Of a DNA stretch of 17,724 bases, positions 6,645 to 14,613 are shown in pieces (positions within the stretch are counted from its first letter, which is position 1; the number at the start of each line of letters is the position of its first letter). The stretch comes from an uncultured Actinomycetes bacterium (GTDB lineage Bacteria > Actinomycetota > Actinomycetes > S36-B12): NCBI GenBank assembly GCA_903848435.1, contig CAINGG010000155.1, forward strand, positions 1 through 17,724, given 5' to 3'. Under the pieces are notes generated by a model. That model worked only from the letters and a program-made list of their open reading frames with translations. It was not told the origin of the DNA and did not search any database. Position numbers and translations under genes: made by a program.

Positions 6645-7565
6645 ATGCGCCTGCTATTCGCAGGCACCCCGCGTGCCGCGGTGCCCTCCCTCGACGCGCT
6701 GACACGCTCGCAACACGAGGTTGTCGCCGTACTCACGCGCCCTGACACGGTGGCCGGGCGCGGCAGGCAGCCCGTGCGCAGCCCGGTGGCCGAGCGGGCT
6801 GACGCCCTCGCCATCCCCGTCTGGACCTCGTCCCCGCGCGATGCGGATTTCGTCGACCGGCTCATCGACCTAGAGGTCGACTGCTGCCCGGTCGTCGCGT
6901 ACGGCGCCCTGATCCCGCCATCTGCCCTGGGCGTCCCCGTGCACGGATGGGTCAACCTGCACTTCTCGCTCCTGCCCGCGTGGCGCGGCGCCGCACCGGT
7001 TCAGCACGCGATCATGCACGGCGATGCGCACACGGGCGCGACGACCTTTCGGCTTGATCCGGGCCTCGACACGGGCCCGGCATTGATGAGCGCGCATCTC
7101 GACCTCGGCCCGCGCGATACCAGCGGCGAGGTCCTCGACGCTCTCTCCGTGGTCGGGGCCGACCTGCTCGTCGCGACGATGGACGGCCTTGCCGCAGGCA
7201 CACTGCACCCCGTGGCCCAGGCCGATGAGGGAGTCACCTACGCCCCCAAGATCGACGTCGACGACGCCAGGATCGACTGGACACGGGATGCGACATCGAT
7301 CGATCGGCTCGTGCGCGCATGCACGCCGGCCCCCGGAGCATGGACGACGTTTCGCGGCGAGCGCATCAAGGTCGGTCCCGTCACCTTCGCAGGCGAGGGG
7401 GGCTTGGCCCCGGGCGAAGTGCGCGCGGGTCGGTCGCAGGTGATCGTCGGCACGGCGACGGGCGCCGTGGCGCTGGGCGAGGTGACGCCCCAGGGCAAGC
7501 GGCCCATGGCCGCGTCCGACTGGGCCCGCGGTGCCCGACCGGCCACCGGCGAGGCTCTCGCGTGA
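6645..7565 (+). CDS. fmt: Methionyl-tRNA formyltransferase
   Basis: Transfers a formyl group from 10-formyl-tetrahydrofolate to Met-tRNA(fMet). The product has 306 residues, the usual length. It opens with the Rossmann-like MRLLFAGTPRAA and has the catalytic triad N104, H106 and D142 in VNLHFSLLP and the later LDTG. These positions are offset by exactly four from E. coli N108/H110/D146. The C-terminal part, from about residue 200, is the tRNA-binding OB-like domain. The ATG lies 3 bases after the def stop with no clear Shine-Dalgarno, so it probably relies on coupling. The TGA overlaps the rsmB start as GTGA. Confidence 0.97.
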   Translation: MRLLFAGTPRAAVPSLDALTRSQHEVVAVLTRPDTVAGRGRQPVRSPVAERADALAIPVWTSSPRDADFVDRLIDLEVDCCPVVAYGALIPPSALGVPVHGWVNLHFSLLPAWRGAAPVQHAIMHGDAHTGATTFRLDPGLDTGPALMSAHLDLGPRDTSGEVLDALSVVGADLLVATMDGLAAGTLHPVAQADEGVTYAPKIDVDDARIDWTRDATSIDRLVRACTPAPGAWTTFRGERIKVGPVTFAGEGGLAPGEVRAGRSQVIVGTATGAVALGEVTPQGKRPMAASDWARGARPATGEALA

Positions 7566-8935
7566 CAGCACGGTCCCGCTCGCGCCGTTCGACGGCCCGC
7601 GGAGCGGCGTACGACCTGCTGCACGCCGTGCACGTCGACGATGCCTACGCCAACATCGCGATGGCCGAGATCCTGTCGGGCGCTCAACTCGACACCCGTG
7701 ATGCCGCACTGGCCACCGAACTTGCCTATGGCACCCTGCGCGGCCAGGGGCTCTACGACGCGATCCTGGCGACCTGCGTCGACCGACCCCTCGATCGACT
7801 CGACGGCCGTCTCCTCGACATCCTGCGCATGGGCACTCATCAACTCGTCGCCATGCGCGTGCCGGCGCACGCGGCCGTGGGGGAGTCCGTCGCCCTCGCT
7901 CGAGACGTCGCGGGTGAGGGCCCGGCCAAGCTCGCCAATGCGGTGCTGCGCCGCGTCGCCGAGGGTGGCGACATCCATGCCTGGATTTCCCGGGTGGCTC
8001 CCGGCGATGACACCAACGCCCTGGCGATGTCGACGTCGCACCCGGCCTGGATCGTGCGCGCCCTGAGCCAAGCGCTCGCCGCGCATCCGCCGTCCGACGA
8101 GCCGCACTCAGCGTCCCTGCGTGCGCTGCTGGACGCCGACAACGCCCCGGCGCGCCCCGTGCTCGTCGCCCGACCCGGTCGCATGGAGGCCGCCGAGCTG
8201 CAGGGACTGCCTGGCGTGCGCCCTGGCGACTGGTCTCCCTACGCGGGCATCCTCGAACAGGGTCGACCCGAGGATCTCGCCCCGATTCGGGATGGTCGCG
8301 CCGGAGTGCAGGACGAGGGCAGTCAGTTGGTTGCGCTCGCGGTGGCCGAGGCCCCCATTGACGGCCGCGACGAGACGTGGGTCGACATGTGCGCGGGCCC
8401 CGGCGGCAAGGCGGCGCTCCTCGCGGGGCTGGCGCGTCAGCGCGGGGCGCGGCTCACGGCCGTCGAGCCGCATCGGCACCGCGCAGATCTCGTACGCCGA
8501 ACCCTGGGTGACCGAGCCGACATCATCGTCGGGGATGCCCGCGATTCCATCGCCGCGGGCAGCGCTGACCGAGTGCTTGTCGACGCGCCGTGCACGGGGC
8601 TGGGCGCCTTGCGCCGACGACCGGAGTCGCGCTGGCGTCGTACCCCGGATGACCTGGCCACGCTGGGACCCCTTCAGCGCGAGCTCCTGGCCGCGGGGAT
8701 CCAAGCCGCCCGGCCCGGGGGCGTCATCGGCTACGTGACCTGCTCGCCGCACGTCGCCGAGACCGATCGCGTCGTCGAGGACGTCCTGCGTGCGCGCGGC
8801 GATGTCGAATGGCTCGATGCGCGACCCCTCCTGCCGGGGGTGCCCGCTCTGGGCGCCGGTCCCGCCGTGCGCCTATGGCCGCACGTGCACGGCACCGATG
8901 GCATGTATCTCGCGCTGCTGCGCCGGCGTGGCTGA
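7562..8935 (+). CDS. rsmB: 16S rRNA (cytosine-5) methyltransferase RsmB (Sun/Fmu)
   Basis: Methylates C967 (E. coli numbering) of 16S rRNA using SAM. The product has 457 residues from the GTG at 7562. The first 140 or so form the NusB-like RNA-binding domain, beginning STARGAAYDLLHAV and including ELAYGTLRG. The Rossmann methyltransferase domain has the SAM site VDMCAGPGGK (274-283), VDAPCTGLG with C344, and the catalytic Cys C394 in YVTCS. The 50-residue spacing of the two cysteines matches E. coli RsmB (C325/C375). The start is chosen because GTG overlaps the fmt stop and the NusB domain begins a few residues later. The frame stays open further upstream, but that part lies inside fmt. Confidence 0.95.
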   Translation: MTARSRSRRSTARGAAYDLLHAVHVDDAYANIAMAEILSGAQLDTRDAALATELAYGTLRGQGLYDAILATCVDRPLDRLDGRLLDILRMGTHQLVAMRVPAHAAVGESVALARDVAGEGPAKLANAVLRRVAEGGDIHAWISRVAPGDDTNALAMSTSHPAWIVRALSQALAAHPPSDEPHSASLRALLDADNAPARPVLVARPGRMEAAELQGLPGVRPGDWSPYAGILEQGRPEDLAPIRDGRAGVQDEGSQLVALAVAEAPIDGRDETWVDMCAGPGGKAALLAGLARQRGARLTAVEPHRHRADLVRRTLGDRADIIVGDARDSIAAGSADRVLVDAPCTGLGALRRRPESRWRRTPDDLATLGPLQRELLAAGIQAARPGGVIGYVTCSPHVAETDRVVEDVLRARGDVEWLDARPLLPGVPALGAGPAVRLWPHVHGTDGMYLALLRRRG

Positions 8936-8948
8936 CTCGGGTCGGCGG

Positions 8949-8954
8949 TACCCT
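8949..8954 (+). promoter_or_regulatory. Candidate -10 element (TACCCT) for a leaderless rpe transcript
   Basis: TACCCT fits TAnnnT and ends exactly six bases before the GTG of rpe, so transcription would start at or next to the start codon. There is no Shine-Dalgarno upstream of that GTG, which supports a leaderless mRNA. No good -35 is visible. Confidence 0.4.
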
Positions 8955-8960
8955 CGCGAC

Positions 8961-9638
8961 GTGCGCATGCAGATCTCCCCGAGCCTGCTGGCGGCCGATT
9001 GGGCCCGGCTGGCGGATGAGGCGGCGCGCGTTCCCGATGCCGACTGGCTGCACTTCGACGTCATGGATGGCCACTTCGTGCCGAATCTGACGGCGGGGCT
9101 GTCCGTGGTCGAGAGCCTGTTGGCGGCCACGTCCATTCCGCTCGACTGCCATCTGATGATCGCCGATCCCGACCGGTGGGCTCCCGGCTATGCCGAGGCC
9201 GGTGCGGCCAATGTCACCTTCCATGCCGAGGCCGTCCACGCGCCGGTGCGCTTGGCTCGCACCCTGCGTTCCCTCGGCGCGCGCGCGGGCCTCGCCGTCA
9301 ATCCAGCGACGCCCATCACCCCCTACGCCGACCTGCTGCCGGACCTCGACATGGTGCTGCTGATGACGGTCGAGCCAGGCTTCGGTGGACAGCGCTTCCT
9401 CGACATGGTGCTGCCCAAGGTTGCCGAGGCGCGCGAGCTCGTGCGACGCAGTGGATGCGATGTCTGGGTGCAGGTCGATGGCGGAGTGAGCGAGGACACC
9501 ATCGGCCGATGCGCCGAGGCGGGCGCCAACGTCTTCGTCGCAGGGTCCGCGGTTTTCGGCGCCGATGATCCCGATCGCATGGTGCGCACCCTTCGCGAGA
9601 TGGCGACGGCCGCCTCGCCACTCGCCGCGAGCGACTGA
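8961..9638 (+). CDS. rpe: Ribulose-phosphate 3-epimerase
   Basis: Interconverts ribulose 5-phosphate and xylulose 5-phosphate in the pentose phosphate pathway. The product has 225 residues and is a TIM barrel. It shows ISPSLLAAD at the N-terminus, the metal-site HFDVMDGHFVPN, DCHLMI, the phosphate-binding VEPGFGGQ and VQVDGGV, and VAGSAVFG near the end. The GTG at 8961 is preferred because it lies six bases after a -10-like TACCCT; the ATG at 8967 would remove only two residues. The gene is 25 bases after rsmB, and its TGA overlaps the ribD ATG as TGATG. Ribulose 5-phosphate is the substrate of the DHBP synthase half of RibBA downstream, which may explain the linkage. Confidence 0.97.
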   Translation: MRMQISPSLLAADWARLADEAARVPDADWLHFDVMDGHFVPNLTAGLSVVESLLAATSIPLDCHLMIADPDRWAPGYAEAGAANVTFHAEAVHAPVRLARTLRSLGARAGLAVNPATPITPYADLLPDLDMVLLMTVEPGFGGQRFLDMVLPKVAEARELVRRSGCDVWVQVDGGVSEDTIGRCAEAGANVFVAGSAVFGADDPDRMVRTLREMATAASPLAASD

Positions 9639-10660
9639 TGCCCGCGCCCTCCGAAGTCGAGGCGATGCGCAGGGCCCTGGCCCTGGCCGTTGCGCCTGGG
9701 TCGCTCCCGGGCCCGAATCCCCGGGTGGGCTGCGTGCTCCTGGCACCCCACGGCGAGGTCATCGCCGAGGGCTTCCATCGCGGTGCCGGCACATCCCACG
9801 CCGAGGCCGCGGCCTTGGCCGAGGCGGGCGAACGCGCCCGCGGCGCCATCGCTGTCGTGACCCTCGAGCCCTGCGATCACGTCGGCCGTACGCCGCCCTG
9901 CTCGATCGCGCTCATCGAAGCGGGCGTGTCGCGCGTGGTCTACGCGCAGGCTGATCCGCATCCGGTGGCCGCCGGCGGTGCTGCGCGCCTGGCCGCAGCC
10001 GGCATCGACGTCGAGGGTGGCGTGCTCGCTGCGGAGTCTGTCGCCGTCAACGAGGCGTGGACCTTCGCGGTGACGCGTGGCCGCCCGATGGTGACGTGGA
10101 AGGCGGCGGCCAGTCTCGATGGGCGCGTGGCGGCAGCCGATGGGTCGAGTCGCTGGATCAGCGGCGCAGCGTCGCGCGCGATGGTGCACGCGCTGCGCGG
10201 CGAGGTCGGTGCCATCGTCGTCGGCACCGGCACGGTCCTGGCGGACGACCCCCAGCTCACCGCCCGAGACGGTGGCGGACAACGCGCTGACTACCAGCCC
10301 TTGCGCGTGGTGGTGGGCATCCGCGACCTTCCCTCTCACGCTCGGGTCCTGGACGACGCCGCGCCGACCCTGCACCTGCGGACCCGCGACCCCCACGAGG
10401 TCCTGGAGCTACTCGCGCAGAGGGAGGTCCGCCACGTGCTCCTCGAGGGCGGACCGACCCTGGCTGCGGCGTTCGTCTCCGCCGGTCTGGTCGATCGTGT
10501 CGAGTGGTACACCGCCCCCGTGCTGCTGGGTGCGGGCGCACCGGCTCTTGGCGATATCGGCGTGGGGTCGATCGGCGAGGCACTGCGGTTGTCGGAGGTG
10601 CGTGTCGATCAGGTGGGCGAGGATGCCAGGATTCGTGGCGTCGTCGAACGAGCAGGCTGA
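9638..10660 (+). CDS. ribD: Riboflavin-specific deaminase / reductase
   Basis: Carries out two successive steps of riboflavin synthesis: deamination of the pyrimidine formed after GTP cyclohydrolase II, then NADPH-dependent reduction of the ribosyl side chain. The product has 340 residues. The deaminase domain (about 1-145) has zinc ligands H54 (in HAE), C79 and C88 in PCDHVGRTPPC, plus GPNPRVGCV. The reductase domain (about 150-340) has KAAASLDGRVA, the SRWISG motif, VGTGTVLADDPQLTAR and LLEGGPTLA. The ATG overlaps the rpe stop by one base, so it is translationally coupled. It is the first gene of a complete ribD-ribE-ribBA-ribH set. Confidence 0.97.
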   Translation: MPAPSEVEAMRRALALAVAPGSLPGPNPRVGCVLLAPHGEVIAEGFHRGAGTSHAEAAALAEAGERARGAIAVVTLEPCDHVGRTPPCSIALIEAGVSRVVYAQADPHPVAAGGAARLAAAGIDVEGGVLAAESVAVNEAWTFAVTRGRPMVTWKAAASLDGRVAAADGSSRWISGAASRAMVHALRGEVGAIVVGTGTVLADDPQLTARDGGGQRADYQPLRVVVGIRDLPSHARVLDDAAPTLHLRTRDPHEVLELLAQREVRHVLLEGGPTLAAAFVSAGLVDRVEWYTAPVLLGAGAPALGDIGVGSIGEALRLSEVRVDQVGEDARIRGVVERAG

Positions 10661-10669
10661 GGAGGGCAC

Positions 10670-11284
10670 GTGTTCACGGGCATCGTGGAGGAGCTCGGCG
10701 AGGTCGTCGCCGTCACCGAGCTGCCCGACGATGCCCAGCGCCTGCAAATCGCTGCACCGACGGTGACCACCGATGCTCGGCCCGGTGACTCCATCTCAGT
10801 CAACGGCGTGTGCCTCACCGTCGCCGAGATGGGCACGGGCACCTTCACCGCCGATGTCATGAGCGAGACCCTCCAGCGCTCGTCGCTTCGAGCGGCAGCG
10901 CCCGGTGCGCGTGTCAACCTCGAGCGCCCCGTGACCCTCGCCACCCGCCTCGGCGGCCATCTCGTCCAGGGGCATGTCGATGGCACTGGGCGGCTGCTCG
11001 CACGCGAGCCCAGTGCGCACTGGGAGGTCGTCCGTATCAGCCTGCCCGAGTCCCTCGCGCGCTATGTCGTCGAGAAGGGCTCGATCGCCGTAGACGGAGT
11101 GTCGCTCACCGTCGTCCAGACCGGGGTCGACGCGGGCACCCACTGGTTCACCGTGTCACTGATTCCCACGACCCTGGAGGCCACCACACTCGGCACTCGA
11201 GCGGTCGGCGACATCGTCAATCTCGAAGTCGACGTCATCGCCAAATATGTCGAGCGACTGGCGGAGTTCGGAGTGCGCTCGTGA
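10670..11284 (+). CDS. ribE: Riboflavin synthase, alpha chain
   Basis: Dismutates two molecules of 6,7-dimethyl-8-ribityllumazine into riboflavin and the pyrimidine precursor. The product has 204 residues with the family's internal duplication. The first lumazine-binding domain opens MFTGIVEELG and has ISVNGVCLTV. The second, from about residue 98, has GGHLVQGHVDG and IAVDGVSLTV. The GTG start has AGGAGG at 10660-10665, 4 bases upstream. It sits 9 bases after ribD and overlaps ribBA by GTGA. The gene is called ribE or ribC depending on the organism. No FMN riboswitch was seen upstream of this cluster. Confidence 0.96.
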   Translation: MFTGIVEELGEVVAVTELPDDAQRLQIAAPTVTTDARPGDSISVNGVCLTVAEMGTGTFTADVMSETLQRSSLRAAAPGARVNLERPVTLATRLGGHLVQGHVDGTGRLLAREPSAHWEVVRISLPESLARYVVEKGSIAVDGVSLTVVQTGVDAGTHWFTVSLIPTTLEATTLGTRAVGDIVNLEVDVIAKYVERLAEFGVRS

Positions 11285-12513
11285 GCAGCTCCGTCGAATC
11301 GTCCGTGCGGCTGGACTCCATCGAGTCGGCGATCGACGCCATGCGCGCGGGCCGCGCCATCGTCGTCGTCGATGACGAGGATCGCGAGAACGAAGGAGAC
11401 CTGATCTTCGGCGCGGAGTGCGCCACGGCCGAGATCACCGGCTTCATGATTCGCTACACGTCCGGCTACATCTGCGTGGGGATGGAGGGCGAGACCCTTG
11501 ATCGCCTGAGCCTGCCGCCCATGACCGCGGTCAACGAGGACAGCAAGGGCACGGCCTACGCCGTCTCCGTGGACGCGCGCGGCGTCGAGAGCACAGGTAT
11601 CTCGGCGGCTGATCGGGCGGTCACCATTCGCGCCCTGGCCGATCCGCGCACGCAGCCGCAGGACCTCACCCGGCCGGGACACGTGATGCCCCTGCGCGCC
11701 GTGCCCGGGGGAGTCCTGCGGCGCGCCGGCCACACGGAAGCCTCGGTCGACCTGGCTCGGATGGCCGGGCTGGCACCAGCCGGTGCGCTCTGCGAGTTGG
11801 TCAATGATGACGGCTCCATGATGCGGGCGCTCGAGTGCCGCGCCTTCGCGGACGAGCACGGACTGGTGATGATCTCCATCAGCGACCTCATTGCCTACCG
11901 GCGAGCCAGCGAGCGCTTCGTCGAGCGCGGTGCTGAGGCCGCCCTGCCGACGGCCTACGGCGACTTCCGCATCATCGGCTACCGCAATCTGCTGGACGGC
12001 ATCGATCACGTCGTGCTCGTCAAGGGAGACATCGGAGACGGCGAGGACATCCTCGTGCGCGTCCACTCTGAGTGCCTGACGGGCGACATCCTGGGCTCGA
12101 TGCGATGCGATTGCGGCGCCCAACTCGACGCCGCGATGCGCGCTATCGACGCCGACGGCCGCGGGGTCATCCTCTACCTCCGTGGGCATGAGGGCCGGGG
12201 CATCGGACTCATGCACAAGCTCCAGGCGTATCAGCTGCAAGATGCTGGCGCGGACACCGTCGATGCCAATCTCGAACTCGGTCTGCCGGCCGATGCGCGC
12301 GACTACGGGATCGGGGCGCAGATCCTGGCCGACCTGGGCGTGCGCTCGATGCGCCTCCTCAGCAACAACCCGGCCAAGCGCGCGGGCCTCGAGGGCTACG
12401 GCCTGTCCATCGCCGAACGGGTGCCGCTGGTGATCGAGCCCAACGCCCACAATGCCCGCTACCTCGCCACCAAGGCCGAGCGCATGGGCCACGATCTCGG
12501 CACGACACCGTGA
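11281..12513 (+). CDS. ribBA: Bifunctional DHBP synthase / GTP cyclohydrolase II
   Basis: Supplies both precursors of riboflavin. The RibB half (about residues 10-208) turns ribulose 5-phosphate into 3,4-dihydroxy-2-butanone 4-phosphate. The RibA half (about 215-410) opens the GTP ring. RibB motifs are DDEDRENEGDLI (31-42), RPGHVMPLRA and GHTEASVDLARMAGL. RibA motifs are the zinc ligands C265, C276 and C278 in SECLTGD and MRCDCGAQL, then YLRGHEGRGIGL. The protein has 410 residues from the GTG at 11281, which overlaps the ribE stop as GTGA. The frame is open further upstream inside ribE, but that part has no family resemblance. The TGA overlaps the ribH start. Confidence 0.97.
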   Translation: MSSSVESSVRLDSIESAIDAMRAGRAIVVVDDEDRENEGDLIFGAECATAEITGFMIRYTSGYICVGMEGETLDRLSLPPMTAVNEDSKGTAYAVSVDARGVESTGISAADRAVTIRALADPRTQPQDLTRPGHVMPLRAVPGGVLRRAGHTEASVDLARMAGLAPAGALCELVNDDGSMMRALECRAFADEHGLVMISISDLIAYRRASERFVERGAEAALPTAYGDFRIIGYRNLLDGIDHVVLVKGDIGDGEDILVRVHSECLTGDILGSMRCDCGAQLDAAMRAIDADGRGVILYLRGHEGRGIGLMHKLQAYQLQDAGADTVDANLELGLPADARDYGIGAQILADLGVRSMRLLSNNPAKRAGLEGYGLSIAERVPLVIEPNAHNARYLATKAERMGHDLGTTP

Positions 12514-12986
12514 GCGGCAGCGGGGCCGCACGGCTGGGTCCGATCGACGGAAGCGGCCTGCGCGTGGCCATCGTGGCAGCTTCCTGGCACGACGACGTCA
12601 TGGCGGGGCTTATCGCGGGAGCCACGGCGGCCTGCGCTGACGCGGGGGCGGCAGCGACGGTCGTGCGCGTGCCCGGGGCCTTTGAGTTGCCGATCGCGGC
12701 AGCGGCGTGCGCCGATGTCGGCTACGACGCTGTCGTGGCCCTCGGGGCTGTCGTGCGCGGCGGTACCCCGCACTTCGACTACGTGTGCGATGCGGCCACC
12801 ACCGGGCTGACTCAGGTCGCGGTCGCGTCTCGCACGCCGGTGGGGTTCGGACTCCTCACCTGCGACAGCGTCGAGCAGGCACTGGATCGCGCGGGCCTAC
12901 CCGGCTCCAGCGAGGACAAGGGTCGCGAGGCTACGGAGGCCGCCATCGCCACCGCCCTGGTCTTGCGCGACCTGCCGACGCCCTAG
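12510..12986 (+). CDS. ribH: 6,7-dimethyl-8-ribityllumazine synthase
   Basis: Joins the RibD product (after dephosphorylation) with dihydroxybutanone phosphate to form lumazine, the substrate of RibE. The protein has 158 residues. It has the substrate-binding PGAFELP (55-61), ALGAVVRGGTPHFDYV with the catalytic His H88, GLLT, and the late EDKGREA segment that matches the usual NKG motif. It begins with a GTG overlapping the ribBA stop (GTGA). Its TAG stop is part of a TAGTCT box that may be the hisE -10 element. Lumazine synthases commonly assemble into pentamers or 60-mer shells; the oligomer here cannot be told from sequence. Confidence 0.96.
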   Translation: MSGSGAARLGPIDGSGLRVAIVAASWHDDVMAGLIAGATAACADAGAAATVVRVPGAFELPIAAAACADVGYDAVVALGAVVRGGTPHFDYVCDAATTGLTQVAVASRTPVGFGLLTCDSVEQALDRAGLPGSSEDKGREATEAAIATALVLRDLPTP

Positions 12987-12989
12987 TCT
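12984..12989 (+). promoter_or_regulatory. Candidate -10 element (TAGTCT) for a leaderless hisE transcript
   Basis: TAGTCT overlaps the ribH TAG stop and ends six bases before the hisE GTG, so transcription would start at the codon itself. A TTGC-containing stretch at 12962-12968 could serve as a poor -35 with 15-16 base spacing. The absence of any Shine-Dalgarno before hisE is consistent with leaderless translation. Confidence 0.45.
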
Positions 12990-12995
12990 GTCGCC

Positions 12996-13259
12996 GTGAA
13001 GACCTTTGACGAGCTCTACGCCGAATTGCAGGCGAAGGCCGCGTTCCCTGACGATCCGGGCAACACTCGCCGCCTCCTCGACGCCGGCGTTCACGAGATC
13101 GGCAAGAAGGTCGTGGAAGAAGCGGCGGAGGCCTGGATGGCCGCCGAGCATGAGGGTCGTGAGCGAGCGGCCGAGGAGATCGCCCAATTGCTCTATCACG
13201 CGCAGGTGCTCATGCTCGCCTCCGGCGTCAAGCTTCACGACGTCTACGAAAGACTCTGA
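12996..13259 (+). CDS. hisE: Phosphoribosyl-ATP pyrophosphatase
   Basis: Second step of histidine synthesis: hydrolyses phosphoribosyl-ATP to phosphoribosyl-AMP and pyrophosphate. The product has 87 residues, the normal size for a stand-alone HisE. It is all-helical, with the MazG-like metal-binding pattern KKVVEEAAEAWMAAE (38-52) followed by AAEEIAQLLYHAQVL. The GTG start has no Shine-Dalgarno and lies six bases after a -10-like box, so it may be translated leaderless. hisG follows after 3 bases. A hisE-hisG pair next to riboflavin genes is familiar from Actinobacteria; the rest of the his pathway is not in this window. Confidence 0.96.
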   Translation: MKTFDELYAELQAKAAFPDDPGNTRRLLDAGVHEIGKKVVEEAAEAWMAAEHEGRERAAEEIAQLLYHAQVLMLASGVKLHDVYERL

Positions 13260-13262
13260 GCC

Positions 13263-14108
13263 GTGCTGCGCGTCGCCGTGCCCAACAAGGGCCAACTCGC
13301 TGACCCCTCGCGCGAGATGCTGCGCGAGGCGGGCTATACCCGTGCAGCCACCGTGCGCGACCTCGTCGTCCTAGATCCTGAGAATGACGTCGAGTTCTTC
13401 TTCCTGCGTCCTCGCGACATCGCGACCTACGTGGGCTCCGGCACGCTCGACATCGGCATTACCGGACGCGACATGCTCCTGGACTCCGGGGCGATGGCCG
13501 AGGAGATCGTGTCGCTGGGCTTCGGCGAATCTGCGTTTCGTCTGGCGGCGCCCGCGGCGAGCGCTCGCACGACTCGAGACCTGTCCGGACTTCGCATCGC
13601 GACGTCCTACCCGGTGCTCCTCGCGGGATTCCTGGCGCGCGAGGGCATCGACGCGCAGGTGGTCGGCCTCGAGGGCGCTGTCGAGAACGCCGTGCGCCTG
13701 GGGGTAGCCGATGCCGTAGCCGACGTGGTGGCGACGGGCACGACCCTTCGCCAGGCTGGCCTCGAGGTCGTGGGCGAGCCGCTGCTGGTGAGCGAAGCGG
13801 TCGTCGTGCGTCGGCGTGACGTCGGCCCCGATCCCGCGGTCGACACCTTCGTCCGCCGGCTCCAGGGCGTCATGGTGGCGCGCGCCTACGTGCTCGTCGA
13901 CTACGACATCCGTGCCGACATGGTGGAGCGTGCCGTGTCCATCACCCCGGGCTTCGAGTCGCCCACGATCTCCTCGCTTCATGATCCGGCCTGGGTCGCG
14001 GTCCGAGCGATGGTTCCCCGGCGCGACGTCCACCGAGCGATGGACGAGCTCTACGAACTCGGGGCGCGCGGCATTCTCGTGACCGACATCCACGCCTGCC
14101 GCCTGTAG
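13263..14108 (+). CDS. hisG: ATP phosphoribosyltransferase, long form with regulatory domain
   Basis: Commits ATP and PRPP to histidine synthesis. The 281-residue product is the long (HisG-L) form. Its N-terminal periplasmic-binding-protein-like catalytic part opens LRVAVPNKGQL and has YVGSGTLDIGITGRD. The PRPP-binding loop is ADVVATGTTLR. A C-terminal ACT-like domain (about 210-281, from VMVARAYVLVDYDIR) binds histidine for feedback inhibition. The long form works without HisZ. The GTG lies 3 bases after hisE, so the two are coupled. Enzyme control by histidine is known for the family; no histidine leader peptide is visible here. Confidence 0.97.
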   Translation: MLRVAVPNKGQLADPSREMLREAGYTRAATVRDLVVLDPENDVEFFFLRPRDIATYVGSGTLDIGITGRDMLLDSGAMAEEIVSLGFGESAFRLAAPAASARTTRDLSGLRIATSYPVLLAGFLAREGIDAQVVGLEGAVENAVRLGVADAVADVVATGTTLRQAGLEVVGEPLLVSEAVVVRRRDVGPDPAVDTFVRRLQGVMVARAYVLVDYDIRADMVERAVSITPGFESPTISSLHDPAWVAVRAMVPRRDVHRAMDELYELGARGILVTDIHACRL

Positions 14109-14110
14109 CG

Positions 14111-14563
14111 ATGTCGCTCGGAGACGGTCGGCAGTTGCACGCCCCGACGCCCTTTCCCGGTGATGACGGCCGGCCCGACCCCGTCCTGCGCGCCGCCCTC
14201 GATGCGGGCGATGGCGACGCCGTGCTCGACCGACTCCGGTGCGGCGTACGCCTGCTTGTGCCGGTGGTGGCCGTGCTGGAGGAGGCGGGAGACGACGGCC
14301 GCGACAAGGCCAGTCACATGGCGTCGGTCAGCCTGGTGCAGTCCGATGGCCGACGGGGACTGCTGGCGTTCACCTCGGCCGAGTCCCTGCGGGCATGGGA
14401 CCGCGAGGCACGCCCCGTGCCCGCCCGCGCCATCGATGTCGCGGTGGCGGCGATCGCCGAAGGTGCCGATGGGGTCCTGGTCGACATCGCCGGGCCGGTG
14501 CGCTTCGCGCTTGACGGAGAGGCTCTGCGGCTGGTGGCCGCCGGCGGGGGCGAGCCTGGCTAG
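14111..14563 (+). CDS. SseB-domain protein of unknown function
   Basis: A 150-residue protein that resembles the SseB N-terminal domain family. The fold shows as LLVPVVAV near residue 50, then DKASHMASVSLVQSDGR and LLAFTSAESLRAWD. RPVPARAIDVAVAA and LVDIAGPVRF follow. No signal peptide, membrane segment or catalytic motif is visible, so it is probably cytosolic. In enterobacteria SseB is linked to serine sensitivity, but that says little about the actinobacterial copies. The ATG lies 2 bases after hisG with no Shine-Dalgarno, so it is likely co-translated with the his genes. A GC-rich structure follows its stop. Family assignment is from pattern recognition only. Confidence 0.75.
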   Translation: MSLGDGRQLHAPTPFPGDDGRPDPVLRAALDAGDGDAVLDRLRCGVRLLVPVVAVLEEAGDDGRDKASHMASVSLVQSDGRRGLLAFTSAESLRAWDREARPVPARAIDVAVAAIAEGADGVLVDIAGPVRFALDGEALRLVAAGGGEPG

Positions 14564-14591
14564 GAGGGCCCCACGGGGACGGGCACCCTCC
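14563..14591 (+). terminator. Possible GC-rich terminator between the his unit and infC
   Basis: GGAGGG (14563-14568) pairs with CCCTCC (14586-14591), and CCCC/GGGG (14569-14578) can nest inside, leaving a bulge of about 7 bases. It starts at the stop codon of the SseB-domain gene and is not followed by a T-run. It would separate that unit from the infC promoter. Confidence 0.35.
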
Positions 14592-14601
14592 GGATCCCTG
14601 G

Positions 14602-14607
14602 TAGCCT
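14602..14607 (+). promoter_or_regulatory. Candidate -10 element (TAGCCT) of the infC operon
   Basis: TAGCCT fits TAnnnT and lies about 200 bases before infC. Transcription near 14614 would make the long structured leader described separately. No convincing -35 was found, so the position is tentative. Confidence 0.35.
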
Positions 14608-14613
14608 TACCCC

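Noticed and set aside
10640..10670. Search for an FMN riboswitch in front of the riboflavin genes
   Set aside because: The rpe-ribD and ribD-ribE junctions are too short (overlap and 9 bases) and no RFN-like sequence was seen.
11062..12531. 489-codon minus-strand frame opposite ribE and ribBA
   Set aside because: Antisense shadow with no family resemblance.
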